Below are positions 28,011 to 35,610 of a stretch of DNA of 55,646 bases, one piece after another. Position 1 is the first letter of the stretch; the number at the start of each line of letters is the position of its first letter. Source of the stretch: Microbacterium azadirachtae (GTDB taxonomy: Bacteria; Actinomycetota; Actinomycetes; Actinomycetales; Microbacteriaceae); the NCBI RefSeq assembly GCF_000956505.1, contig NZ_JYIX01000021.1:1-55646 (forward strand). The letters run 5' to 3'. The notes under the pieces were generated by a model. That model was not told the origin of the DNA. It saw only the letters and a program-made list of their open reading frames with translations, and searched no databases. Position numbers and translations under genes: made by a program.

Positions 28011-29714
28011 ATGAAGAAGCTGCACAAGCTGTGGGGCGTTGTCGCCCTCGGCGGGGCGCTGGCGATCGCCATCAGCGGTTGCTCGGCGACCGGAGGCTCG
28101 AACAACGGCGGCGACAAGCCGGCCGAGACCAAGACCGCGGACTACAACCCGCAGCCGCGCGAGAACCTCAAGCAGGGCGGTGAGGTTCATTTCGCGATCA
28201 ACGAGATCACTCCGCAGATGAACCCGTTCCAGGCCGATGCGTCGGCGGACACCACGCGTCTGGCGAACTGGTATACGCCTCAGGTTCTGTTCATCTCTCC
28301 TGACGGCAAGGTGACGCCGAACCCCGCCTACCTCGACAAGTGGGAGATCGGCGAGAAGGACGGCAACACCGTCATCACCGGCAAGATCAACGACAAGGCG
28401 GTCTGGAACGACGGCGCGCCGATCGACTGGACCGCGTTCGAAGCGACGTGGAAGGCCAACAACGGCACGAACGACGCTTACAAGGTGAGTTCCACCGACA
28501 ACTACAAGAACATCGAATCCGTCGCCAAGGGCGCAACGGACAAGGACGTCATCGTGACGTTCAAGGGCAAGTTCGCCTGGCCCGAGGCCGTGTTCTCGAA
28601 CATCCTGAACCCGAAGGTCAACTCGGCCGACGTGTTCAACACGGCGTACGTCGAGAACGCGAACCCCGAGTGGGGTGCCGGTCCGTACAAGCTCACCAAG
28701 TACGACTCGAAGGGGCAGAGCGCCACGTTCGAGCCCAATGAGAAGTGGTGGGGCGACAAGCCGCTGCTCGACAAGGTCACCTTCACCGGTCTCGACACGA
28801 CCGCTCGTGTCAACGCGTTCAAGAACGGCGAGATCGACGCGGCCGAAACGCCGAACAAGGACACGCTCGCGCAGGTCGCCGGCATGAAGGACGTCGTGAC
28901 GTACCGCGCTCAACGCACGTCCAAGACCGTCCTCATCGTCGACTCGGCGAAGCCGCAGTTCAAGGACATCAAGGTTCGTCAGGCGTTCTTCATGGGTGCC
29001 AACATCGACGAGATGAAGAAGGTCATCTGGAACGGCCTGGACTACTCCGAGCAGCCTGTCGGATCCATGAACCTGTACTCGTTCCAGGACGGCTACGCGG
29101 ACTCCTTCAAGACGGCTGGCCTGAAGTTCGACGCCGCCGGCGCCAAGAAGCTCCTCGACGAGGCCGGTTGGAAGGAGGGCAAGGACGGCGTCCGCGAGAA
29201 GGACGGCGTGAAGCTCTCCGTTGTCTTCCCCAACCACAACGACTCGCCGACGACGATCGCGATGCTCAAGGCTCTGCAGCAGCAGGAGAAGGCGATCGGC
29301 ATCGACGTCAAGATCGAGCAGCGCCCGTCGTCCGACTTCTCGACCGACTTCACCACCAAGAACTGGGATGCGTTCTCGCTGCAGTTCACGGATGGCGACC
29401 CGTTCGGACCGGCGTACTTCTGCCAGCTGTACTGCTCCGACAGCTCGCTGAACCTGTCGGGCACGAGCACGCCCGCGATCGACGAGAAGATCAAGAATGA
29501 CGTCGAGTCGCAGACCACCGCCGAGGACTGGACCAAGGCAGCGATGAAGCTCGAGCCTGAGATCATCAAGGAGACCTGGGGCGTCATCCCGCTCTACAAC
29601 GGTCCCTGGATCGTCACCGCGAAGAAGGGCCTCGCGAACCTGACCCCGGAGCCCTACGTGGGCCTGGACGGCTTCGGCGTTCAGCCCGTGCAGAACGTGG
29701 GCTGGGAGAAGTAA
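28011..29714 (+). CDS. Oligopeptide-type ABC transporter substrate-binding lipoprotein (SBP_bac_5)
   Basis: A 567-residue lipoprotein that delivers ligand to the permease. Signal peptide with lipobox ISGC and lipidated Cys24, a Gly/Asn/Ser-rich linker, then an SBP_bac_5 domain (GGEVHFAINEITPQMNPFQADA onwards). Ligand is unknown: the family binds peptides, but also oligosaccharides and nickel, and a GH1 glucosidase lies nearby. AAGGAG precedes ATG 28011. The 102-bp gap before it contains TTGACA (27905-27910) and a CCGGC/GCCGG hairpin, so it may have an extra promoter. Codon use is strongly C/G-ending with many AAG, consistent with high expression. Confidence 0.92.
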   Translation: MKKLHKLWGVVALGGALAIAISGCSATGGSNNGGDKPAETKTADYNPQPRENLKQGGEVHFAINEITPQMNPFQADASADTTRLANWYTPQVLFISPDGKVTPNPAYLDKWEIGEKDGNTVITGKINDKAVWNDGAPIDWTAFEATWKANNGTNDAYKVSSTDNYKNIESVAKGATDKDVIVTFKGKFAWPEAVFSNILNPKVNSADVFNTAYVENANPEWGAGPYKLTKYDSKGQSATFEPNEKWWGDKPLLDKVTFTGLDTTARVNAFKNGEIDAAETPNKDTLAQVAGMKDVVTYRAQRTSKTVLIVDSAKPQFKDIKVRQAFFMGANIDEMKKVIWNGLDYSEQPVGSMNLYSFQDGYADSFKTAGLKFDAAGAKKLLDEAGWKEGKDGVREKDGVKLSVVFPNHNDSPTTIAMLKALQQQEKAIGIDVKIEQRPSSDFSTDFTTKNWDAFSLQFTDGDPFGPAYFCQLYCSDSSLNLSGTSTPAIDEKIKNDVESQTTAEDWTKAAMKLEPEIIKETWGVIPLYNGPWIVTAKKGLANLTPEPYVGLDGFGVQPVQNVGWEK

Positions 29715-29730
29715 GCACCTGTTGTTCCGG

Positions 29731-29762
29731 AGCGGGGTCGGTGGTTCGCCACCGGCCCCGCT
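29731..29762 (+). terminator. Rho-independent-type terminator after the opp operon
   Basis: AGCGGGGTCGGTGG (29731-29744), TTCG tetraloop, CCACCGGCCCCGCT (29749-29762); 14 pairs with one G-U. Positioned 17 bp after the binding-protein stop. UNCG loops are extra stable. Confidence 0.9.
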
Positions 29763-29810
29763 TCGTCGTCTGCGGATTCCTTTCCCGGCTAGGCGGATAC
29801 CGTCCGCGCC

Positions 29811-29823
29811 TAGACTGACGCGC
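29811..29823 (+). promoter_or_regulatory. -10 box of a likely leaderless transcript (alpha/beta hydrolase)
   Basis: TAGACT at 29811-29816, 7 nt before ATG 29824, no Shine-Dalgarno. Confidence 0.6.
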
Positions 29824-30564
29824 ATGCGCCGCTCCCGCGATTCGGTTCCGCCGGTCTCGGTCGTGCTCGTGCACGGGATCCGCACGTCTGCGACGATGTG
29901 GCGCGCGCAGGAGGATTTCCTCACCGAGCGCGGCAACCCCGCGATCGCCGTCGATCTGCCCGGCCACGGCACGCGCAGGGACGAGCCGTTCTCGCTCGAC
30001 GAGGCGATGCGCACGATCGACGCCGTGGTGCGGGATGTCGATGGGCCGGTGCTGCTGGTCGGGCACTCGATGGGCGGGCTGCTGTCGACCGCGTACGCCG
30101 GAGCGGTTCCCGCGCCGCCGATCGCCGGCTTCATCGGCGCCTCGTGCACCGCGCTCCCCCGCGGCGCGGGGCTCGCCGCCTATCGCATGCTGGCGGGCGC
30201 GCTGAACGCGATGCCGGATCGCGGGATGTGGCTGAGCCGGCAGGTGCTGGACGCGACGCTCCCCGCCTCGACGCGCGAGGACTTCGGTGCCGGCGGCTAC
30301 GCCGTATCGGCGCAGGACGAGGCGCTGCGGTCGCTCGCCGAGCTGGATCTGGTCTCCGCGGTACCCCGGATCCGCGTGCCGACGTGGTTCGTGAACGGGC
30401 AGTTCGACCAGCTCCGCACGCACGAGACGCTGTACCGCCGGCTCGCGCCGGACGCCGAGTTCATCATCGTGCCCCGCACGACGCACCTCGTGACCGCGAT
30501 GCGGCCCCGGGTGTTCAACGCGGTACTGCAGTTGGCGCTGGCGACGCTGGAGACGACGTCCTGA
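29824..30564 (+). CDS. Alpha/beta hydrolase
   Basis: A 246-residue alpha/beta-hydrolase fold protein. Oxyanion-hole region VVLVHGIRTSATMW, nucleophile elbow GHSMGG with Ser82, a catalytic Asp likely in NGQFDQLRTHE, and His in TTHLVTAM. Related to small esterases such as plant-type methylesterases; the substrate is not known. Start ATG 29824 is supported by the -10 box 7 nt upstream. Its 3' end overlaps the convergent MFS gene by 50 bp, which could produce mutual transcript interference. Confidence 0.87.
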   Translation: MRRSRDSVPPVSVVLVHGIRTSATMWRAQEDFLTERGNPAIAVDLPGHGTRRDEPFSLDEAMRTIDAVVRDVDGPVLLVGHSMGGLLSTAYAGAVPAPPIAGFIGASCTALPRGAGLAAYRMLAGALNAMPDRGMWLSRQVLDATLPASTREDFGAGGYAVSAQDEALRSLAELDLVSAVPRIRVPTWFVNGQFDQLRTHETLYRRLAPDAEFIIVPRTTHLVTAMRPRVFNAVLQLALATLETTS

Positions 30565-31807
30565 CCGCGTAGGTCATCGCCGCGCCCACGACCGAGAGCA
30601 CGGCTGCGGCGCCGAAGAGCAGCCAGAACCCGCCCACCAGGGCGACGAGGCCCGCCCCGAGCAGCGGCCCCAGCAGCTGCCCGAGCTGCGCGGAGACGTT
30701 GACGAGCCCGAGGTCGCGGGCGTGGTCGTCCGGATCCTTCAGCAGGTCCGTCGCGAATGCCAGGCTCACCGCCATGTACGCGCCGTAACCCGCACCCATG
30801 ATCGCGGCCGCGACCGCGGTCATCTCGAACGAGGGGCTGATCAGGATCACGACGCCGGAGATCGCCTGCACGACCGCGGAGACCGCGGTGATGGTGCGGC
30901 GACGGCGCAGCGGGCTCGCCGACCCGCGATCGGAGAGGATGCCGGCGATGATCGAGGCGATCACGACGAAGACCGTGTAGATCACGATCAGGACGAGCAG
31001 GTCGTCCTGCGCCGCGGCCGACGGGACCCGGACACCGTAGAGCAGGAAGAACAGCAGCAGGGAAGTGCCGAAGGCGTTGCCGATGTTCACCACGAAGCGG
31101 CTGATGAGCAGCCACAGGAAATCGCGATCCCGCCACGACGCCGTGCGGGCGGCGTTGCGCGGAGCCGGAAGGGCGAGTTCGTGCGCCGGAGCGTCCGGCA
31201 GCAGCAGCGCGGTGCCCGACCCGATCACCGCGATGATCGCGGCGAGCAGGAAGTACGACTGCTCCACGTTGAGCCCGATCAGCACGACGGCTCCCACGCC
31301 GACCACGATGCCGACCGCCTGCGCCGAGCTCGCGGCGGCAGACGCCGCACCGCGCTGGGTGGTGAGCTGATCCGCGATCATCGCCGTGAGCGCCGCGGAG
31401 GCGACCGAGACCCCGACCGAGACCACGATCCAGGCGCCGCCGACGGCGACCGGGCCCGCCACCAGGCCCGTGAGCACGAGTCCGACGGCCGCGACCAGGG
31501 ATCCGCCGATCGCCCATGGCCTCCGGCGGCCCCATCTCGAGCGGGTGCGATCGGACCAGCGGCCCGACACGGGAGCGGCGATGATGCCGACGAGGCCGCC
31601 CACCGACAGCACGACGCCCGCCCAGACGACGCCGGCGATCCAGTTTTCGCCCGGGGCGCCGGTGTCGAGCTGCAGCGGCAGCAGGAGCTGGATCGGTGTG
31701 AGCTGGACGGTCCAGATCGCGAGCCACGCGAGGGTGAACAGCGTCATCCAGAGCGGGCCGACCCTCTTCCCCGCGGTCACGGCGGGGGTGCTGGAGTGTT
31801 CGGTCAC
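30515..31807 (-). CDS. MFS transporter
   Basis: A 430-residue major facilitator with about twelve membrane helices. The loop 2-3 motif is GRWSDRTRSRWGRRRPWAIGG, typical of sugar-transporting and related MFS proteins. The gene sits directly downstream of a GH1 beta-glucosidase gene with a GTGA overlap, so it may import or export beta-glucosides or glucose; that is context-based inference. GTG 31807 has GGAGG 7 nt upstream; the longer frame to 31948 lies inside the glucosidase. Its 3' end overlaps the alpha/beta hydrolase gene. Confidence 0.88.
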   Translation of the reverse strand: MTEHSSTPAVTAGKRVGPLWMTLFTLAWLAIWTVQLTPIQLLLPLQLDTGAPGENWIAGVVWAGVVLSVGGLVGIIAAPVSGRWSDRTRSRWGRRRPWAIGGSLVAAVGLVLTGLVAGPVAVGGAWIVVSVGVSVASAALTAMIADQLTTQRGAASAAASSAQAVGIVVGVGAVVLIGLNVEQSYFLLAAIIAVIGSGTALLLPDAPAHELALPAPRNAARTASWRDRDFLWLLISRFVVNIGNAFGTSLLLFFLLYGVRVPSAAAQDDLLVLIVIYTVFVVIASIIAGILSDRGSASPLRRRRTITAVSAVVQAISGVVILISPSFEMTAVAAAIMGAGYGAYMAVSLAFATDLLKDPDDHARDLGLVNVSAQLGQLLGPLLGAGLVALVGGFWLLFGAAAVLSVVGAAMTYAVRTSSPASPAPTAVPR

Positions 31808-33159
31808 GAGCGGGCCTCCTCGATGAGCGCGCGATACCAGGCGTAGGAGGCCTTCGGAGTGCGCTCCCCCGTGGCCATGTCGACATGGACGAGCCCGAAG
31901 CGCTGCGTGTACCCGTCGGCCCACTCGAAGTTGTCCAGGAGCGACCACACCGTGTACGCGTCGATCCGCACCCCGGCGCGCATCGCCGCGAGCACCGCGG
32001 CGATGTGGCCGTGCAGATAGGAGATGCGCGCCGTGTCATCGATCGGAGCGTCCACGTGGTCGGGCTCCGGGAACGACGCGCCGTTCTCCGCGATCACGAC
32101 CGGCGGCAGCGCCGCGCCGTAGCGCTCCCTCGCGTCGATGAGGAACGCGGTCAGCGCCTCCGGCACGATCGGCCACAGAGGACCGAATCCGGTGACGGGA
32201 GCGCCGGGCGTCGGGACGACCTCGAAGGGAACCGGTCCGGCGCTCGCCGCCACCGTGGTCGGGTTGTAGTAGTTCACTCCGTACAGCTCGCAGGGCGCGC
32301 TGATCAGCGCGAGATCGCCGTCCCGCACCGGCAGCGCGACGCCGAGCGGCTCCAGATCGGGATAGCGGCCGAGCAGCACGGGATCCGCGTACATCCTGTT
32401 GTGGATGAGGTCGTAGAGATACGCGGCCTGCTGGTCGGCCTCGGAGTCCGATGCGGGCAGCACCTGGGTGTGGTTGTTCACGATGCCGACGCTGGTCGCC
32501 CCGCGCGCATGCAGGATCCGCGCCGCGTACCCGTGCGCGAGCAGCTGGTGGTGCACGGTCGGCAGCGCGTCGAAGAGCAGCGCGCGCCCCGGCGCGAGCT
32601 CGCCGATCGCGTAGCCCTGGAGCGTCGTGGAGACCGGTTCGTTGATCGTGTACCACTGCCGGACCCGGTCGCCGAGGGCGTCGGCGACCACCTCGGTGTA
32701 TTGCGCGAACCGCTCCGCGGTCGAGCGATTCAGCCAGCCGCCGGCCTCCTCCAGACGGGATGGCAGATCCCAGTGGTACAGCGTCGGCGTCGGCGTGATC
32801 CCGGCGTCGAGGAGGCGATCGACGAGGCGATCGTAGTAGGCGAGGCCCTGGGGACTCGGACGTCCGTCGGGGAGCACGCGCACCCACGACATCGAGAACC
32901 GGTATTCGTCGACGCCGAGCCGCGCCAGCAGCGCGACATCCTCGTCGGCGCGGTGGTAGCTGTCAGGGCCGGGATCCGCGGTGCTGCCGTCGCGCACCCG
33001 GCCGGGGGTCTCGACGAAGTCGTCCCAGATGGACCTGCCGGGTCCGTCCTCGTCCCTCGCCCCCTCGATCTGGAACGCCGCCGTCGCGGCCGAGAAGCGC
33101 AGTCGGCGCAGCAGCGCGCGGTCGAGCGGGGGCACGTCAGCGGTGACGGATTCGGGCAT
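31804..33159 (-). CDS. GH1 family beta-glucosidase
   Basis: Glycoside hydrolase family 1 enzyme cleaving terminal beta-D-glucosides such as cellobiose; 451 residues, no signal peptide, so cytosolic. Acid/base Glu174 in YTINEP and nucleophile Glu358 in VIAENG; also the N-terminal FSAATAAFQIEGA and the FSMSWVRVLP block. ATG 33159 is preceded by AAGGAG. A TAAGGT -10 (33199-33194) gives a leader of about 30 nt. Forms a two-gene unit with the MFS transporter. No LacI-type operator is evident. Confidence 0.95.
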   Translation of the reverse strand: MPESVTADVPPLDRALLRRLRFSAATAAFQIEGARDEDGPGRSIWDDFVETPGRVRDGSTADPGPDSYHRADEDVALLARLGVDEYRFSMSWVRVLPDGRPSPQGLAYYDRLVDRLLDAGITPTPTLYHWDLPSRLEEAGGWLNRSTAERFAQYTEVVADALGDRVRQWYTINEPVSTTLQGYAIGELAPGRALLFDALPTVHHQLLAHGYAARILHARGATSVGIVNNHTQVLPASDSEADQQAAYLYDLIHNRMYADPVLLGRYPDLEPLGVALPVRDGDLALISAPCELYGVNYYNPTTVAASAGPVPFEVVPTPGAPVTGFGPLWPIVPEALTAFLIDARERYGAALPPVVIAENGASFPEPDHVDAPIDDTARISYLHGHIAAVLAAMRAGVRIDAYTVWSLLDNFEWADGYTQRFGLVHVDMATGERTPKASYAWYRALIEEARS

Positions 33160-33193
33160 GGACGACTCCTTCGGGTCCTTCGCCAGCGTGCAC

Positions 33194-33199
33194 ACCTTA
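33194..33199 (-). promoter_or_regulatory. Candidate -10 box of the beta-glucosidase/MFS operon
   Basis: TAAGGT on the minus strand, about 35 bp upstream of the ATG at 33159, which has an AAGGAG ribosome site. No convincing -35 seen. Confidence 0.5.
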
Positions 33200-33259
33200 C
33201 ACCGACGCCTCACCCCGGACGCGACGCCGTGTCACGAGGAACGAGACCGCGTCCCACGA

Positions 33260-33322
33260 TGATGCCGAACCCTCCGGGCCCGGATCCGCCGGTTCGGCAT
33301 CAGGTCGGATCCCTGATAAGAT
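33260..33322 (+). promoter_or_regulatory. rpsT promoter with upstream 12-bp hairpin
   Basis: -10 TAAGAT at 33317-33322, with TTCGGC (33293-33298) as a -35 at 18-bp spacing. The -35 lies inside the right arm of a perfect 12-bp inverted repeat, TGATGCCGAACC (33260-33271) and GGTTCGGCATCA (33291-33302). The repeat could be a protein-binding site or a terminator for incoming transcription. The mRNA leader would be about 100 nt. Confidence 0.55.
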
Positions 33323-33427
33323 CGGTGATTGGCTTGCGTGCCAGGTCCCACCCCTGCACGCTGCCGGAGGCGCCCCTCTACCGCCAGGCCGGCATGACCA
33401 TCCATCACTCGAACGAAGGTTCCATCC

Positions 33428-33688
33428 GTGGCGAACATCAAGTCGCAGATCAAGCGCAACAAGACCAACGAGAAGGCGCACGAGCGCAACAAGGCCGTCA
33501 AGAGCGAGCTGAAGACCGCCGTCCGCAACACCCGCAAGGCCATCGCCGGTGGCGACAAGGCCGCCGCCGAGGCCGCGCTGAAGACGGCGTCGAAGAAGCT
33601 CGACAAGGCCGTCAGCAAGGGTGTCATCCACTCGAACCAGGCCGCGAACCGCAAGTCGTCGATCGCGAAGCAGGTCTCCGCTCTCTGA
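33428..33688 (+). CDS. rpsT: 30S ribosomal protein S20
   Basis: Small basic primary 16S-binding protein, 86 residues: [20 protein letters not shown] onwards, Lys/Ala-rich, all helical. GTG start at 33428 is the only sensible one, with GAAGG upstream. It has its own promoter and a strong terminator. In many actinobacteria rpsT lies between holA and lepA; here the lepA side is separated by about 10 kb of accessory genes. Confidence 0.97.
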   Translation: MANIKSQIKRNKTNEKAHERNKAVKSELKTAVRNTRKAIAGGDKAAAEAALKTASKKLDKAVSKGVIHSNQAANRKSSIAKQVSAL

Positions 33689-33703
33689 GCCGGATCCGAC
33701 TCT

Positions 33704-33741
33704 GACGAAGGCTCGTTCCCTCTGGGGAGCGGGCCTTCGTC
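33704..33741 (+). terminator. rpsT terminator
   Basis: GACGAAGGCTCGTTCCC (33704-33720), loop TCTG, GGGAGCGGGCCTTCGTC (33725-33741): about 17 pairs with two G-U wobbles, 15 bp after the stop. Confidence 0.9.
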
Positions 33742-33829
33742 GTTCCCGGCCCCCTCGTCCGGGTCGCCGCTATCCGCGTCCCCGTCGTGCGCGTCACCGT
33801 CGTGCGCGTCATCGTCGTCCGGATTGAGC

Positions 33830-33919
33830 CCGTTCGGGGCGCACTTCTCCGTTTTGGGGCGCGTGCCGCCACGGACTCGTGGCGGGGCGCGCCCCAAAAC
33901 GTGAGAACACGCCCCGAAC
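33830..33919. repeat. 90-bp palindromic element, copy A
   Basis: Ends are GTTCGGGGCG and CGCCCCGAAC; inner arms GTTTTGGGGCGCG and CGCGCCCCAAAAC; and in the centre a perfect CCGCCACG-GACT-CGTGGCGG stem. It is about 93% identical (6 changes in 90) to copy B at 34248-34337, in the same orientation. The structure resembles a MITE or large REP element. Confidence 0.88.
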
Positions 33920-33942
33920 CGTTCGAGGCGCCCTCCGGTGCT

Positions 33943-34204
33943 GCTCTCCCCTGAGCTAGAGCACTCCCCTGGGCCAGGGCGCTCCCCTGGGCTAGAGCAC
34001 TCCTCTGGGCCGGAGCACTCCCCTGGGCTAGAGCACTCCTCTGGGCCAGAGCACTCCCCTGGGCCAGAGCACTCCTCTGGGCCGGAGCACTCCCCTGGGC
34101 TAGAGCACTCCTCTGGGCCGGAGCACTCCCCTGGGCCAGAGCACTCCTCTGGGCCGGAGCACTCCCCTGGGCCAGAGCACTCCCCTGGGCTAGAGCACTC
34201 CCCG
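33943..34204. repeat. 18-bp minisatellite, 14 full units plus a partial
   Basis: Consensus GCACTCCYCTGGGCYRGA. Units begin at 33943 and follow without gaps to 34194, with a 10-bp partial unit to 34204. From unit 3 to 13 the CCCC and CCTC variants alternate, giving a 36-bp higher-order period. Units also vary at the end (CTAGA, CCAGA, CCGGA). Flanked on both sides by the 90-bp palindromes. Confidence 0.95.
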
Positions 34205-34247
34205 CGTGAGGATCCTGCTCGGGGCTCTGGCCCTGATTCCGGAACCC

Positions 34248-34337
34248 CCGTTCGGGGCGCACTTCTCCGTTTTGGGGCGCATGCCGCCACCGATTCGTGA
34301 CCGGGCGCGCCCCAAAACGTGAGAACGCGCCCCGAAC
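34248..34337. repeat. 90-bp palindromic element, copy B
   Basis: Same length and orientation as copy A, with 6 substitutions. The outer arms are unchanged but the central stem is degraded (CCGCCACC against GTGACCGG). Confidence 0.88.
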
Positions 34338-34384
34338 GTGAGCAGGAGCGCGCCAGAACCGGTGAGGGCGTACCCGCGCAGGCG

Positions 34385-35437
34385 TCAGCGGACGGACTCG
34401 CCGTAGGGTGCACGGGTCGCGATCACGGTGATCATGCGCTCGAGCGCGAAGATCGGGTCGCGGGCCGCGCCCTTGACGTCGGCGTCCGCACGCGCGGTGG
34501 CCTGGATCGCGAGGCCCAGGCTGCGCTCATTCCATCCGCTCAGGTCGCGGCGGGCGCGGTCCACCTGCCAGTCCTTCATCCCGAGTCGGGACGCGAGAGC
34601 CGCATTGGACTCCCTGGATCCGGCCACCCGCGCCATCGACCGCAGCTTCATCGCGAACGCCGCGACCATCGGCACCGGGTCCGCGCCAGAGGCCAGCGCG
34701 TGCCGGAGCGCGATGAGCGCATCGCCCAGGCGTCCGGCGATGGCCGTGTCGGCGACGACGAAGGCGGAGACCTCGACGCGCCCCCCGTAGTAGCGCTCGA
34801 CGACGTCGGGCGTGACATCTCCCTGCACGTCGTTGATGAGCTGCTGGCACGCGGCCGCGAGCTCGGTGATGTCGTCGGAGAAGGCGGAGACCAGCGCCCG
34901 CAGCGCCTGCGGCTGGATCCGGCGGCCGGCGGCGCGGAACTCCCCCGCGGCGAAGTCGGCCTTCTCGTCGTCGCGCTTGATGGCGGGGCAGGCGATCTCG
35001 ATCCCGCCGCCGGTGCCCGCACGGATCGCGTCGAGCAGCTTCTTGCCGCGCACGGTCGCCCCGGTGTGCCGCAGCACGACCGTCGCCCCTTCCTGCGGGT
35101 GCTCGAGGTACGCGACGGCCTCAGCGAGGAACGCGTCGGTGCAGCGTTCGACCCCGGAGATGCGCAGCAGGCGCGGTTCGCCGAACAGCGACGGCGAAGC
35201 GAGCGCGAGCAGGCTGCCACCCTCGTAGTCATCGGCGCGCAGGTCGCTGACCTCGAGCGCCGGGTCCTCGGTGCGCAGGTAGGTGCGCACCCCCGCGATC
35301 GCGCGCTCCGCGCAGATCTCCTCCGGCCCCGACACCAGGACGATCGGCGCCGGCCGAGGCTCACGCCACGGCACCTGCGGGATGTTCGTCGCCTTGCCTC
35401 CCCGTCGTGCGGCGGAGGACGAGCGCGGTGCGGGCAT
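34385..35437 (-). CDS. holA: DNA polymerase III subunit delta
   Basis: Clamp-loader delta subunit that opens the beta sliding clamp; 350 residues. It has the N-terminal AAA+-like fold without a functional Walker A (VLVSGPEEICAERAIAG), SLFGEPRLLRISGVE, and a C-terminal collar domain with the AFAMKLRSMARVAG and LGMKDWQVDRARRDLSGW blocks seen in actinobacterial HolA. ATG 35437 is probably leaderless: TACGCT lies 6 nt upstream. Neighbour of rpsT as in other actinobacteria, but separated here by the repeat block. Confidence 0.93.
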   Translation of the reverse strand: MPAPRSSSAARRGGKATNIPQVPWREPRPAPIVLVSGPEEICAERAIAGVRTYLRTEDPALEVSDLRADDYEGGSLLALASPSLFGEPRLLRISGVERCTDAFLAEAVAYLEHPQEGATVVLRHTGATVRGKKLLDAIRAGTGGGIEIACPAIKRDDEKADFAAGEFRAAGRRIQPQALRALVSAFSDDITELAAACQQLINDVQGDVTPDVVERYYGGRVEVSAFVVADTAIAGRLGDALIALRHALASGADPVPMVAAFAMKLRSMARVAGSRESNAALASRLGMKDWQVDRARRDLSGWNERSLGLAIQATARADADVKGAARDPIFALERMITVIATRAPYGESVR

Positions 35438-35449
35438 GGATCCAGCGTA
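35438..35449 (-). promoter_or_regulatory. -10 box of a likely leaderless transcript (holA)
   Basis: TACGCT (35449-35444, minus strand), 6 nt before ATG 35437. No Shine-Dalgarno. Confidence 0.5.
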
Positions 35450-35538
35450 CCGGCGGTCGCGGACGTTCGCCGTGCCTCATGGTCGGAGCAGCGCCTTTTC
35501 GGGCAGCGTCCGAAATTCCCCTTCCCTTCGACGCTCTT

Positions 35539-35574
35539 TTTCAGGTAGCCTGAAATTGAGGCAAGGTCGCCTCA
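35539..35574 (+). promoter_or_regulatory. Paired palindromes at the promoter of the aromatic-acid operon
   Basis: TTTCAGG-TAG-CCTGAAA (35539-35555), a perfect 17-bp palindrome containing a TAGCCT -10 candidate, and TGAGGC-AAGGTC-GCCTCA (35557-35574) directly after it. Both lie 37-72 bp before the first start codon. A repressor bound here would block initiation. The GntR protein encoded at the operon's far end is a candidate, but the site does not match the usual FadR-type GT-N-AC core. Confidence 0.65.
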
Positions 35575-35610
35575 TGCCCCACACGAAGCGATGAAGCGAG
35601 AAGGAGTGCC

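Larger units (their letters stand above)
33689..34384. other. Gene-free 0.7-kb block between rpsT and holA
   Basis: Contains, in order: the rpsT terminator, two tandem copies of the 15-mer CCGTCGTGCGCGTCA (33782-33811), palindromic element A, an 18-bp minisatellite, and palindromic element B. The reading frames across it arise from the 18-bp periodicity (six-residue repeats in every frame) and have no ribosome site, so I call no gene. Confidence 0.85.

Noticed and set aside
27162..30149. 995-codon open frame on the minus strand
   Set aside because: Covers the opp ATPase and binding-protein genes in antisense; composition of a shadow.
33943..34204. CRISPR array
   Set aside because: Units are 18 bp, contiguous, with no spacers and no cas genes.
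33938..34300. Possible repeat protein (Ser-Pro-Gly-Leu-Glu-His-type hexamers) encoded by the minisatellite
   Set aside because: An 18-bp period leaves all frames open and gives hexapeptide repeats in both directions; no ribosome site or start context.
35539..35555. Canonical FadR/GntR operator
   Set aside because: The palindrome TTTCAGG-TAG-CCTGAAA lacks the GT-N-AC core, so I list it only as an operator of unknown owner.
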